Source: Bacillota bacterium | GTDB lineage: Bacteria; Bacillota; Clostridia; TANB77; CAG-465 | Direction of reading: 5' to 3' | DNA length: 22,687 nt | NCBI GenBank assembly: GCA_023410645.1 | Contig: JAEYPQ010000067.1 | Location: 1 to 22,687 of the forward strand | Part shown: positions 1 to 6,058 of the stretch, piece by piece | Numbering within the stretch: the stretch's first letter is position 1 | Layout of the letters: each line of letters begins with the position of its first letter | Notes under the pieces: model-generated | Told to the model about the DNA's origin: nothing | Database searches by the model: none | What the model saw: only the letters and a program-made list of their open reading frames with translations | Made by a program: the position numbers and the translations under genes

Positions 1-420
1 TACGGTACATCTGGAATAACATTATGGAATTCCGGAAATGCAAAGTCACAAAATATAATAAGAAAAAGATTGACTGATGCGACATATGCAAAATTTGCAA
101 ATAGAAAAGGAGATGGATTATGGGAGACATCAAGCACAAATAGCTATTATGGAATGTACACAACAGGACAACAATCTGATGGAGGTACATGGAATTGGTT
201 AATAGACACAACGAGAGATGGTTCTCAAGGAGCACAATATTCAAGAGGATGGAATAATGACTACATGCTAGTCGGTCATGCTTCGCAATCTTGGTTCAGC
301 CGTGGTGGTGGATTCGGCAATGGCGCTAGTGCAGGTGTGTTCTACACTAGTGCGAGCGGCGGCTTTCCTGGCCCGGGCGATTCGTTCCGCCCTGTGCTCG
401 TTTCGGTGGGGGCACTTTAA
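1..420 (+). CDS. DGR target protein, C-terminal part (5' end outside window)
   Basis: The frame is open from the left edge to TAA at 418-420, giving 139 residues of a larger protein whose start is not in the window. The visible part is rich in Gly, Ser, Thr, Asn and aromatics (GLWETSS, NWLIDTTRDGS, YSRGWNNDYMLVG) and ends in SFRPVLVSVGAL. That SFRPVL-type ending is typical of the C-type-lectin-like domain of DGR targets. The last 47 codons are the variable repeat. Eleven codons differ from the template, nine of them AAY codons changed to Ser, Gly, Tyr, Phe or Asp. The product is probably a displayed binding protein with its ligand face at the C-terminus; location and ligand are inferred from the family. 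Upstream codons favour ACA, GGA and ATA, whereas the VR part is strikingly GC-rich. A TTG at 70 is only an internal codon. Confidence 0.88.
   Translation, partial: YGTSGITLWNSGNAKSQNIIRKRLTDATYAKFANRKGDGLWETSSTNSYYGMYTTGQQSDGGTWNWLIDTTRDGSQGAQYSRGWNNDYMLVGHASQSWFSRGGGFGNGASAGVFYTSASGGFPGPGDSFRPVLVSVGAL
278..417 (+). repeat. DGR variable repeat (VR)
   Basis: This 140-bp segment aligns without gaps to 652-791. All 15 mismatches lie where the other copy has A: VR positions 299, 310, 316, 317, 343, 350, 356, 358, 364, 365, 370, 371, 376, 377 and 379. Twelve are A to G and three (343, 364, 365) are A to T. None of the roughly 110 non-A positions differs. The last 38 bp (380-417) are identical and GC-rich and should serve as the initiation-of-mutagenic-homing region. 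The target stop codon follows at once. Confidence 0.97.
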
Positions 421-461
421 AAAGTGACACTGGACACTTTACCTCTTTTATATGAGGTAAA
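413..461 (+). repeat. Inverted repeats just downstream of VR
   Basis: CACTTT at 413-418, AAAGTG at 421-426 and CACTTT at 435-440 can pair in two mutually exclusive ways. They are followed by a perfect 8-bp stem (TTTACCTC 438-445 with GAGGTAAA 454-461, 8-nt loop). No U-tract follows, so this is not an obvious terminator. In the Bordetella phage DGR a hairpin or cruciform just after VR stimulates homing; a similar role here is inferred from position only. Confidence 0.5.
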
Positions 462-484
462 CATAGATTTAAGATAAAAATAAA

Positions 485-490
485 TATAAT
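485..490 (+). promoter_or_regulatory. Possible -10 element for the template RNA
   Basis: TATAAT lies 11 nt before the first large hairpin (501-540), so a start near 497 would place the hairpin at the 5' end of the RNA. No good -35 is seen 17 nt upstream. The region is so AT-rich that chance matches are likely, and readthrough from the target gene is an alternative source of the RNA. Confidence 0.25.
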
Positions 491-651
491 AAAATATAAA
501 GTTTGTATGCTTGTCGCGTTTACGCGATAAGTAAGCAAACGGAAATAAGCACATAAAAAAGTGCGACAAGGTTAAGCATTAGCTTAAGCTGTTGCAGTGT
601 GCAATATAAATAAGGTATTTCAAAAAATTGAAATATAGGGATTAAACTGAT

Positions 652-791
652 ATGCTTCGCAATCTTGGTTCAACCGTGGTGGTAGATTCAACAATGGCGC
701 TAGTGCAGGTGTGTTCAACACTAATGCGAACAGCGGCAATCCTAACCCGAACAATTCGTTCCGCCCTGTGCTCGTTTCGGTGGGGGCACTT
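652..791 (+). repeat. DGR template repeat (TR)
   Basis: This is the non-coding donor copy of VR 278-417. Read in the VR frame it carries ten AAC or AAT codons, the arrangement that lets adenine mutagenesis reach many amino acids without making stop codons. Nine of the ten are altered in the VR; the AAT at 693-695 is unchanged. Copies diverge right after 791. The TR is far richer in G+C than its surroundings. It lies 231 bp after the target gene and on the opposite strand to the reverse transcriptase. Confidence 0.96.
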
Positions 792-970
792 CGACACAAT
801 AGAAATCTATTAAGGTTTCGACCTAGCTGGATATTTCTTTACGGAGAATATCGAATGGTTTTGTGTCAAAGAAGTTTAATTCCTGGAGTATAGAAGAAAT
901 TTCTATGCTACAAACACATTAATAGTATTTTTGAATTAGTAGTAAAATGATGAATATTTGAGAGTATGAG

Positions 971-1001
971 GGAGTAATATGTGCAGTATTGCTCCTTTTT
1001 T
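971..1001 (+). terminator. Intrinsic terminator of the template RNA
   Basis: A 9-bp stem (971-979 with 987-995, one G-U pair, 7-nt loop) is followed by six T at 996-1001. It works only in the plus direction, because the minus strand has no T-run after the hairpin. It ends three bases before the convergent RT stop codon. Confidence 0.8.
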
Positions 1002-1003
1002 AT

Positions 1004-2059
1004 TTATAAATTTTGATTATCAGTATAATTAGTATATAAAAAGTCACATTTTTTAATAATAGATTGTGTTAAATTATATGAGTTACAATGCCTTGCATGT
1101 CCAAACCATGAATTTAAACTTTGAGATGTTTTATCAAGATTAATTTTATGATTCTTCCATAATGAATTCCATTTTTTAATTTTTCTTTTAATTTTGGTCT
1201 TACTATCTTTTCTTAAAAGTTTATGTGTGGTCCAAATTCTATATCCACAAAAATCTACTCCAAATTGATATGGGTAATATTGAGACTTATTGTTTAATTT
1301 AAGTCCAAGTTTTTCATTACAAAATACCTCTATTTTATATTTTAATAGTTTACAATCTTCCTTTGTATTTGCTAGCATAACAAAATCATCCATATATCTT
1401 ACATAGTATTTAACTTTTAAAGTATGTTTTAAATATTGATCTAATTCATTTAAATATATATTTGCAAAAAATTGTGAAGTATAATTTCCAATAGGTATGC
1501 CTACATTATTTTCATTACCTTTTTCATAAATTAATAATTTGGAAAATTCTAATAGTTTTTTATCTTCAATGTTCCTTGAAATTATTGAAAATAAAATATC
1601 TAAATTAATATTATAAAAAAATTTGCTTATATCACATTTCAATATCCAAAAGTCATTATGATTTCTTTTAAATATCCTCATATATTTTTGTAATGTATCT
1701 GATGCAAAGTGAGTACCTCTACCATCGATACAGGCACAACTTGTATTTATAAATCTAGGTATTATATAAGGTTTTATAAATTCTTCAACATACCATTGAT
1801 GAACTATTCTATCAACATATGGTAACGCTTTTATATCACGTACTTTAGGTTCTCTAATTATAAATGATCTATAATTTCCAAGATGATATTTATTATTTTT
1901 TATAGTATTTATAAGATTAATAATATTATTTTCTAAATTAAGTTCAAATTTTATTACCTCTTTTTTATATTTTTTATTCTTTTTTGCTCTATAATGAGCT
2001 TCTAACATTTTTTCAAATGTTAAACGTTCTATGAAACAAGATCTTATTTTTTTAGGCAT
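1004..2059 (-). CDS. DGR reverse transcriptase
   Basis: This 351-residue RNA-dependent DNA polymerase should copy the template RNA into adenine-mutagenised cDNA. The RT core is visible: GRGTHFA near 113-119, KCDISKFF near 141-148 with catalytic Asp143, and GNYTSQFFANIYL from 191. The GxxxSQ form is the DGR signature, against QGxxxSP of group II introns. YMDD at 222-225 is the active site and GVDFCGYRIW near 267-276 follows. There is no maturase or endonuclease domain, and the length suits stand-alone DGR RTs. The ATG at 2059 overlaps the end of avd by 16 bp, so translation is probably coupled. The gene faces the TR unit head-on, whereas RT and TR are usually co-oriented in described DGRs. No minus-strand terminator is seen after the stop. 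Confidence 0.96.
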   Translation of the reverse strand: MPKKIRSCFIERLTFEKMLEAHYRAKKNKKYKKEVIKFELNLENNIINLINTIKNNKYHLGNYRSFIIREPKVRDIKALPYVDRIVHQWYVEEFIKPYIIPRFINTSCACIDGRGTHFASDTLQKYMRIFKRNHNDFWILKCDISKFFYNINLDILFSIISRNIEDKKLLEFSKLLIYEKGNENNVGIPIGNYTSQFFANIYLNELDQYLKHTLKVKYYVRYMDDFVMLANTKEDCKLLKYKIEVFCNEKLGLKLNNKSQYYPYQFGVDFCGYRIWTTHKLLRKDSKTKIKRKIKKWNSLWKNHKINLDKTSQSLNSWFGHARHCNSYNLTQSIIKKCDFLYTNYTDNQNL

Positions 2060-2421
2060 ACTTTAATCCAAGCTCCTAGCATGTTGCATATATCGGTAAT
2101 ACTTTCACTCCAAGTAGAATAGTTCTTAATATTAATATATTTATATCTATATGAAAGACGTATATATACTTTTTGAAGATTAAGTGAAGCATCTAAATTA
2201 TTTAAATATTTTAGTCTATTTGCTTTATTAAATTCTTTTTGAGCAAATATTATATATCGTAATCCTTCATACAATGCCTTTTTTAATTCCTGTACAAGTG
2301 CAAATCTTTCATGTTTTGGATATTTTTGTAAGATATCATTTGAATAATAAATTAAATCAAGATATTTTTGATATATTAAAAGGTTATCTTTTAAATCATT
2401 ATCAATTTTTTCCACTTTCAA
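2044..2421 (-). CDS. avd: DGR accessory variability determinant (Avd), four-helix bundle
   Basis: The 125-residue protein is almost wholly helical and matches the Avd/S23-like four-helix-bundle family, with KYPKHERFAL at residues 33-42, a basic helix 2-3 region (LKKALYEGLRYI, NKANRLKYL) and the closing MLGAWIKVCLKK. Avd forms a pentameric barrel that binds RT and nucleic acid and is needed for cDNA synthesis in the Bordetella phage system; the same role is expected here. It overlaps msl upstream by 20 bp and RT downstream by 16 bp. The start is TTG at 2421 after an AAGGAAA ribosome site; a GTG at 2415 is a close alternative and would remove two residues. Confidence 0.9.
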   Translation of the reverse strand: MKVEKIDNDLKDNLLIYQKYLDLIYYSNDILQKYPKHERFALVQELKKALYEGLRYIIFAQKEFNKANRLKYLNNLDASLNLQKVYIRLSYRYKYINIKNYSTWSESITDICNMLGAWIKVCLKK

Positions 2422-2809
2422 TAATTTCCTTAAATTCGGTTAAAATATTTAGAGCTTTGATAGGCGAAGTAGAATCTAAATCAATATTTTCAATTTTATC
2501 AATAACCTTTTTAAAAATATTATTATTAAGATAATCTGTTGAATCATCAATAACAGTAAAATCATTTTCTATTATTTTAAAATTAATATTAAATGCTTTT
2601 AATATATTGTTATACTTTGAAATTTGATCAACAGGAAAACCACACTTTACAATAGTACCATTTAAATTTGTTAATTTTAACCCTAGATTCTGAGATACTA
2701 TTTTTGCATCTTCATCTAAAAATATATAGAATAGACCATTATTAAATAAAAGAAAACTATCAGGATACTTTGCTTTAAGTATTAAATATTTATTATACAA
2801 TTTACTCAT
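2402..2809 (-). CDS. MutS domain I-like DGR accessory protein (MSL)
   Basis: The 135-residue protein resembles the mismatch-recognition domain I of MutS: a YLILKAKYPDSFLLF lead-in, GLFYIFLDEDAKIVSQNLGLKL in place of the MutS GDFYE..DA...LGI.L block, CGFPVDQISKYNNIL, then a helical tail containing SPIKALNILTEF. The MutS clamp, ATPase and DNA-sliding parts are absent. The usual Phe-x-Glu pair reads FYIF, so the stacking Phe is kept but Glu is lost. As I recall, small MutS-like genes have been noted before as recurrent DGR accessory genes; their function is not established. I chose ATG 2809, preceded by TGGAGA; the frame extends in-phase to a TTG at 2827 that overlaps that ribosome site. First gene of the msl-avd-RT operon. 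Confidence 0.8.
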   Translation of the reverse strand: MSKLYNKYLILKAKYPDSFLLFNNGLFYIFLDEDAKIVSQNLGLKLTNLNGTIVKCGFPVDQISKYNNILKAFNINFKIIENDFTVIDDSTDYLNNNIFKKVIDKIENIDLDSTSPIKALNILTEFKEIIESGKN

Positions 2810-3111
2810 TTTTATATTTATCTCCAATAATTCTTTTTATATACTCATAATTCGATTTACATATTATTTAAGTAATATAATTATTTTATGACCTTTACTA
2901 ATATTACTGATAATAAAATACAGAAAAAATAGTAAAATATTAATTTTACAATTAAATTAAATTTTACTATTTCCTTTACTACATATAAAATAACGACAAT
3001 TAAACCTATATTACTACAAAATAATATGTATTTTTTCAAATTACTACATCAGTATAATATTTTATTTGTATATTTTCAATATGTTCGACAATATAAGACA
3101 ATGTTTGACAG
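2810..3111. other. AT-rich leader region upstream of the msl-avd-RT operon
   Basis: No gene is visible. The region holds a 12-bp inverted repeat (2927-2938 with 2961-2972), which on the minus strand is followed by six T and could act as a weak attenuator. It also has three direct copies of TTACTACA at 2976-2983, 3011-3018 and 3041-3048. No convincing -35/-10 pair for the operon could be chosen among many AT-rich matches. Confidence 0.4.
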
Positions 3112-3150
3112 AAAAAAGAACTAAAAGAAATATATTTCTCTTAGTTCTTT
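3112..3150 (-). terminator. Terminator of the histidine phosphatase gene
   Basis: A 10-bp stem (3115-3124 with 3141-3150), one mismatch, then 5 more bp (3126-3130 with 3135-3139) around a 4-base loop. On the minus strand it ends in six T (A-run 3112-3117). Confidence 0.85.
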
Positions 3151-3154
3151 GAAT

Positions 3155-3691
3155 TTATAATTTATATTCTGCCATTGAACAATTTTTCGTATTAAATAAA
3201 ACATTAGAAAGATCATTAGTTATTCCATTGAAATAACAATCTATAGCACTAAACACTCCACCATGAGTAACTAATAATATATTCTTATCTTTATAATTTT
3301 CTTTTATAAAATTCATTCCTTTAAAAACTCTATCTACAAATTCCTTAATAGATTCTCCATTTTCACAAAATTTTATATCTGATTCGTAATTCCACCATGA
3401 TTTAAAATCTACATCACTTGTTTTCAGATTTTCATAGTTTCCAAAATGCCTTTCTTCAAAACAATTCATTGTTATAATTTCACCATAAGGATAAATTATT
3501 TTTGCAGTTTGATAGGCTCTGTTTAGTGTTGAGCTTATACAAACATCAATATCTAATTTATTAACTTTTTGAAATAATTCTGTTGCTTGCATAATACCCT
3601 TTTCATTTAAATTAACGTTTGTAGATCCTTGTATCAAATGAGCATCGTTACCAGGAGTTCTGCCATGACGTACAGCGTATAATGTTCCCAT
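3155..3691 (-). CDS. Histidine phosphatase family protein (phosphoglycerate mutase-like)
   Basis: The 178-residue protein belongs to the branch that uses a phospho-histidine intermediate. The RHGRT motif at 8-12 contains nucleophile His9. SSTLNRAYQTA (53-63) holds the phosphate-binding Arg58, ERHFGNYE around residue 80 supplies the acid, and VTHGG at 141-145 holds the second His143. The family includes cofactor-dependent phosphoglycerate mutases, alpha-ribazole phosphatase and broad phosphatases. At 178 residues this is too short for classical dPGM and is more likely a phosphatase; the substrate cannot be told. The start ATG follows AAAGGA at proper spacing. It is monocistronic, with its own consensus promoter and terminator. 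Confidence 0.9.
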   Translation of the reverse strand: MGTLYAVRHGRTPGNDAHLIQGSTNVNLNEKGIMQATELFQKVNKLDIDVCISSTLNRAYQTAKIIYPYGEIITMNCFEERHFGNYENLKTSDVDFKSWWNYESDIKFCENGESIKEFVDRVFKGMNFIKENYKDKNILLVTHGGVFSAIDCYFNGITNDLSNVLFNTKNCSMAEYKL

Positions 3692-3744
3692 ATAAGTAGT
3701 CCTTTCTAATTGTAGAATAATAATGTTATTTGTAACACGAATAT

Positions 3745-3773
3745 ATTATAATATTAAAAATATTAAATGTCAA
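3745..3773 (-). promoter_or_regulatory. Sigma-A promoter of the histidine phosphatase gene
   Basis: Perfect TTGACA (3768-3773) and TATAAT (3745-3750) on the minus strand with a 17-bp spacer. It lies between the end of the MscS gene and the phosphatase start. Confidence 0.85.
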
Positions 3774-3798
3774 TTAGAAATTTAATAAAGAATTTTGA

Positions 3799-4680
3799 TT
3801 ATTGCTCTGTATATAAATTAATTTCATTATTTTTATATGCATCTAAGACATCAAGCCATATAGAATCTTCTACAGTCCTTACTTTTTTTGGATGTACGAG
3901 ATATCTTATATATAATTCAACATGTGTATCAACAATTGCTGTATATATAATTGGATCTAAATTATTGTAGTATATCCTATAATCAGTAGTTACACTATTT
4001 ATCTGATTTTCCATCTTAGCAGGTGTGTCGTTTAATATATCATTTTTATTTAATATATCATAAAGTATATCTTTTGTTTTTTGAATGTCACTATCAAGTG
4101 TAATTTTAATTGTAAGTTCATGCCAAATATATTTAAAGGCTTTAACATAGTTTTTTATTGGATAGTTAAAAACTACTGAGTTTGGTAAATGTATTATTCT
4201 TCCAGTACTTTGTTCACTATTTACTCTTTCACCAATCTCTAAAATTTCGAAACTTGCAGCTTTGATATTTACTACATCACCTTTTAATCCATTAATTTCT
4301 ATTCTATCTTCAAGTATAAAAGGTTTATTTACTTTGATATAGATACCAGCAAAAAAATTAATTATTACATCTCTAAGTGCTATTGCAATACCAGCAGATA
4401 TAAAGCTAATAAGTGTCATTATATTTTTTAGATAATCTTCCCAAACTAGTAGTATAAAAATAAACATTATTACACTTGTTATAATTTGGAGTTTTTGATT
4501 ATATAAGTATAAGCTTCTAGATTCGTTGTTTCCTTTCTTATATAATTTCAAACATATTACCTTTATTAAATTAATAATTACAATTCCTATTATTGTTATA
4601 GAAATTAATTTTATATATTCGGCTGGAATACTTGTTAATTTTTCTATTGCCATACTAAAATCGTCAGTTATTGATTTCAT
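3799..4680 (-). CDS. Small-conductance mechanosensitive channel (MscS family)
   Basis: The 293-residue membrane protein should form a channel that opens under membrane tension to release solutes during hypo-osmotic shock. Two hydrophobic helices (near 20-40 and 55-80) are followed by the pore helix with the typical small-residue pattern (LISFISAGIAIALRDVIINFFAGIYI). Then comes the beta domain with FILEDRIEINGLKGDVVNI and the alpha-beta C-terminus (IIHLPNSVVFNYPIKNY). The length equals minimal three-helix MscS proteins. I chose ATG 4680, with AAGGAG at proper distance. The frame is open upstream to 4821, but those residues would cover the ribosome site and the tRNA terminator. Confidence 0.9.
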   Translation of the reverse strand: MKSITDDFSMAIEKLTSIPAEYIKLISITIIGIVIINLIKVICLKLYKKGNNESRSLYLYNQKLQIITSVIMFIFILLVWEDYLKNIMTLISFISAGIAIALRDVIINFFAGIYIKVNKPFILEDRIEINGLKGDVVNIKAASFEILEIGERVNSEQSTGRIIHLPNSVVFNYPIKNYVKAFKYIWHELTIKITLDSDIQKTKDILYDILNKNDILNDTPAKMENQINSVTTDYRIYYNNLDPIIYTAIVDTHVELYIRYLVHPKKVRTVEDSIWLDVLDAYKNNEINLYTEQ

Positions 4681-4799
4681 TTTAATCTCCTTTTTTATTA
4701 TAATGATTAATATTATACAATTATTTTTAGTAAAAAAATAAAATATATAATATATAATGTTGCAATCAAATTTATGTTTAATTAATTTTATACTGCAAC

Positions 4800-4832
4800 A
4801 AAAAAGACTTAAAATAGGCATTTAAGTCTTTT
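4800..4832 (-). terminator. Terminator after tRNA-Lys
   Basis: A perfect 12-bp stem (4802-4813 with 4821-4832, 7-nt loop) with six T on the minus strand (4800-4805), 10 bases past the tRNA 3' end. Confidence 0.85.
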
Positions 4833-4841
4833 ATATAAAAA

Positions 4842-4917
4842 TGGTGCACCATCAGGGACTCGAACCCTGGACCAATTGCTTAAGAGGCAACTGCTCTACC
4901 GACTGAGCTAATGGTAC
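4842..4917 (-). tRNA. tRNA-Lys (anticodon CTT), CCA encoded
   Basis: A 76-nt cloverleaf on the minus strand. The 7-bp acceptor stem pairs GTACCAT with ATGGTGC (one U-G pair), followed by discriminator A and genomic CCA. The D arm includes AGCTCAGTCGGTAGAGC. The anticodon stem GTTGC/GCAAT encloses the loop CTCTTAA, giving anticodon CTT for lysine codon AAG. The T arm contains GGTTCGAGTCC. It has its own promoter and terminator. Confidence 0.96.
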
Positions 4918-4934
4918 AAGTTAAGTACTTAAAT

Positions 4935-4963
4935 ATTATATCAAAAAAAAAGAAAAATGTAAA
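4935..4963 (-). promoter_or_regulatory. Promoter of tRNA-Lys
   Basis: TTTACA (4958-4963) and TATAAT (4935-4940) on the minus strand, 17-bp spacer, about 18 bp before the tRNA 5' end. Confidence 0.75.
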
Positions 4964-5029
4964 TAATTCTGTGTAAAAAAAAAGAAAAATAATGATATTA
5001 AATAAATAATTAAATAATCTATTTATTTT

Positions 5030-5079
5030 AAAATTAAAATAAATCAAAAGCCTACCTTTATTAGGTAGGCCTTTTGATT
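5030..5079 (-). terminator. Terminator of the structured ncRNA
   Basis: A strong hairpin: 5042-5050 pairs with 5071-5079 and 5051-5057 with 5063-5069, one bulged C, 5-nt loop. On the minus strand it is followed by a T-rich run (5030-5041). No plus-strand gene ends here, so the minus direction fits best. Confidence 0.65.
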
Positions 5080-5323
5080 GACATTAGTGTTAGTTTATTT
5101 TTCCCTCTCCAGGAGCTCACGATCAATCCTTATTATCATTTGTGTATTTCTAATAAAACTATAAATATAATCTTATTAAAATCGGAATAGAATAGACTAT
5201 TAGTAAAAAATACAACATTTGTTATACCATCTACCAATCTTGTCTTTAATTATAAAATAAGGAAATGCTCCAATTCCCCAAAACATCAACTAATACTAAT
5301 TGTCAAAAATTTGTTTTTACTAC
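5042..5323 (-). ncRNA. Structured non-coding RNA, identity unknown (possibly 6S RNA)
   Basis: The region lacks a credible ORF but has a near-consensus promoter (5330-5358) and a strong terminator, giving a transcript of about 280 nt. Its ends form a long closing stem: 5288-5306 pairs with 5078-5095 over 18 base pairs with one bulge and one mismatch. Inside, GGAGC pairs with GCTCC and CCTTATT with AATAAGG, continuing a rod with internal loops. A rod with a long closing stem and open centre recalls 6S RNA, the sigma-A holoenzyme-binding RNA, but the size is on the large side and no diagnostic sequence was recognised. SRP RNA, tmRNA, RNase P and T-box signatures were looked for and not seen. Exact ends are inferred. 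Confidence 0.55.
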
Positions 5324-5329
5324 ACTATA

Positions 5330-5358
5330 ATTATACCAATAAATGTGTAAAAAGTCAA
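5330..5358 (-). promoter_or_regulatory. Promoter of the structured ncRNA
   Basis: TTGACT (5353-5358) and TATAAT (5330-5335) on the minus strand with a 17-bp spacer; transcription should begin near 5323. Confidence 0.75.
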
Positions 5359-5394
5359 ATATTCTCTGAAACTATTTAGTTTTTTTCTTGCATG

Positions 5395-5403
5395 TGATAT
5401 ACT
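5395..5403 (+). promoter_or_regulatory. Possible extended -10 promoter of the NadM-like gene
   Basis: TG-A-TATACT at 5395-5403 is an extended -10 with a poor -35 (TTTAGT, 5375-5380). A start near 5410 would leave a leader of only about 13 nt before the ATG. Confidence 0.35.
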
Positions 5404-5422
5404 AAAAATAGGAGATGAAAGA

Positions 5423-5983
5423 ATGAAAGTATTTAAGACAGGGATAATGGTTGGAAGATTCCAACATATACATGTTGGTCATGAAAAATTAATAACAGTT
5501 GGACTTACATTATGTGATAAATTTTTAGTGTTCATTGGTTCTGCTCAGGAGAGTGAAACTGAAAAGAATCCATTTAATGTAGAATATAGAAAAGAACTTA
5601 TCAGTAGAATATTTAGTAAAGAAATCAAAGAGGGAAGATTGATAATAAAACCACTTAATGATTTTGAAGATAAATCTGAACTAAGCCCTAGATGGGGAGA
5701 ATATGTATTAAATGAAGCAAAGAAAAATTTAAACGATTTTCCAGAATTGATTATTTATGGTAAGGATAAGGATATCTTTAAATGTTTTGATAAAGAAACT
5801 GTAAAAAATATTACAGAAATTCTTGTAGATAGGAATGTATTAAATATTTCTGCAACTCAGATTAGAGAATATATTTTAAATGATAATAAAGAAGAGTGGA
5901 AGAAATTTGTAAATAAAAATATATATGACGAATATGAAAATTTACGAAAAATTTTAATGAAAGTTTATTGTAAAAAAATGTAG
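5423..5983 (+). CDS. Nicotinamide-nucleotide adenylyltransferase-like protein (NadM type)
   Basis: The 186-residue nucleotidyltransferase has GRFQHIHVGH at residues 12-21, the HxGH-type ATP site of the family, and ISATQIRE around residue 142, the matching ISxTxxR phosphate-binding motif. Overall layout agrees with archaeal-type NMN adenylyltransferase NadM, which joins NMN and ATP to make NAD. The usual Pro after GRFQ is His here. Related enzymes make other nucleotide-activated compounds, so the substrate is likely but not proven. GGAG stands 9 bp before the ATG. It is followed after 75 bp by glyA and may have its own extended -10 promoter. Confidence 0.75.
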   Translation: MKVFKTGIMVGRFQHIHVGHEKLITVGLTLCDKFLVFIGSAQESETEKNPFNVEYRKELISRIFSKEIKEGRLIIKPLNDFEDKSELSPRWGEYVLNEAKKNLNDFPELIIYGKDKDIFKCFDKETVKNITEILVDRNVLNISATQIREYILNDNKEEWKKFVNKNIYDEYENLRKILMKVYCKKM

Positions 5984-6058
5984 AATATGATATTATAGCA
6001 TTATATATTTTAAATATAATTTTATTATATTTTATGTGTATAAAGGGAGGCTTTATTA

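Larger units (their letters stand above)
501..1001 (+). ncRNA. Predicted structured DGR template RNA
   Basis: A chain of helices surrounds the template repeat. P1 (501-518 with 523-540, UUUA loop) has 17 of 18 pairs, three of them G-U. P2 is a bent stem: 549-553 with 598-602, 563-570 with 589-595, and 572-577 with 582-587. P3 is 616-623 with 628-635. After the TR, 793-799 pairs with 861-867 and closes a junction holding a UUCG hairpin (813-816 with 821-824) and a second hairpin (830-835 with 847-852). P5 is 887-895 with 901-909. A terminator ends the unit. The G-U pairs work only for the plus-strand RNA, the strand whose adenines are mutated. In studied DGRs the RNA downstream of TR recruits RT and Avd and primes cDNA synthesis; that role for 793-909 is inferred. 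The 5' end is uncertain. Confidence 0.6.

Noticed and set aside
501..540. Terminator of the target gene
   Set aside because: The hairpin is strong but no T-run follows. It fits better as part of the template RNA.
711..893. Open frame across the template repeat
   Set aside because: It only reflects the VR reading frame kept in TR and ends in structured RNA. It has no ribosome site, and a non-coding template is expected.
1004..2059. Group II intron or retron reverse transcriptase
   Set aside because: There is no maturase or HNH domain. The motif reads GNYTSQ rather than QGxxxSP, and TR/VR and Avd are present.
2976..3048. CRISPR array
   Set aside because: The repeats are only 8 bp long, three copies, with uneven spacing and no cas genes.
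4681..4821. Longer N-terminus for the MscS gene
   Set aside because: It would cover the ribosome site and the T-run of the tRNA terminator, and the extra residues do not look like MscS. ATG 4680 has a good AAGGAG.
5042..5323. SRP RNA, tmRNA, RNase P RNA or T-box leader
   Set aside because: None of the GGAAG/AGCAG SRP motif, a tRNA-like tmRNA end, RNase P conserved blocks or a T-box sequence is visible.
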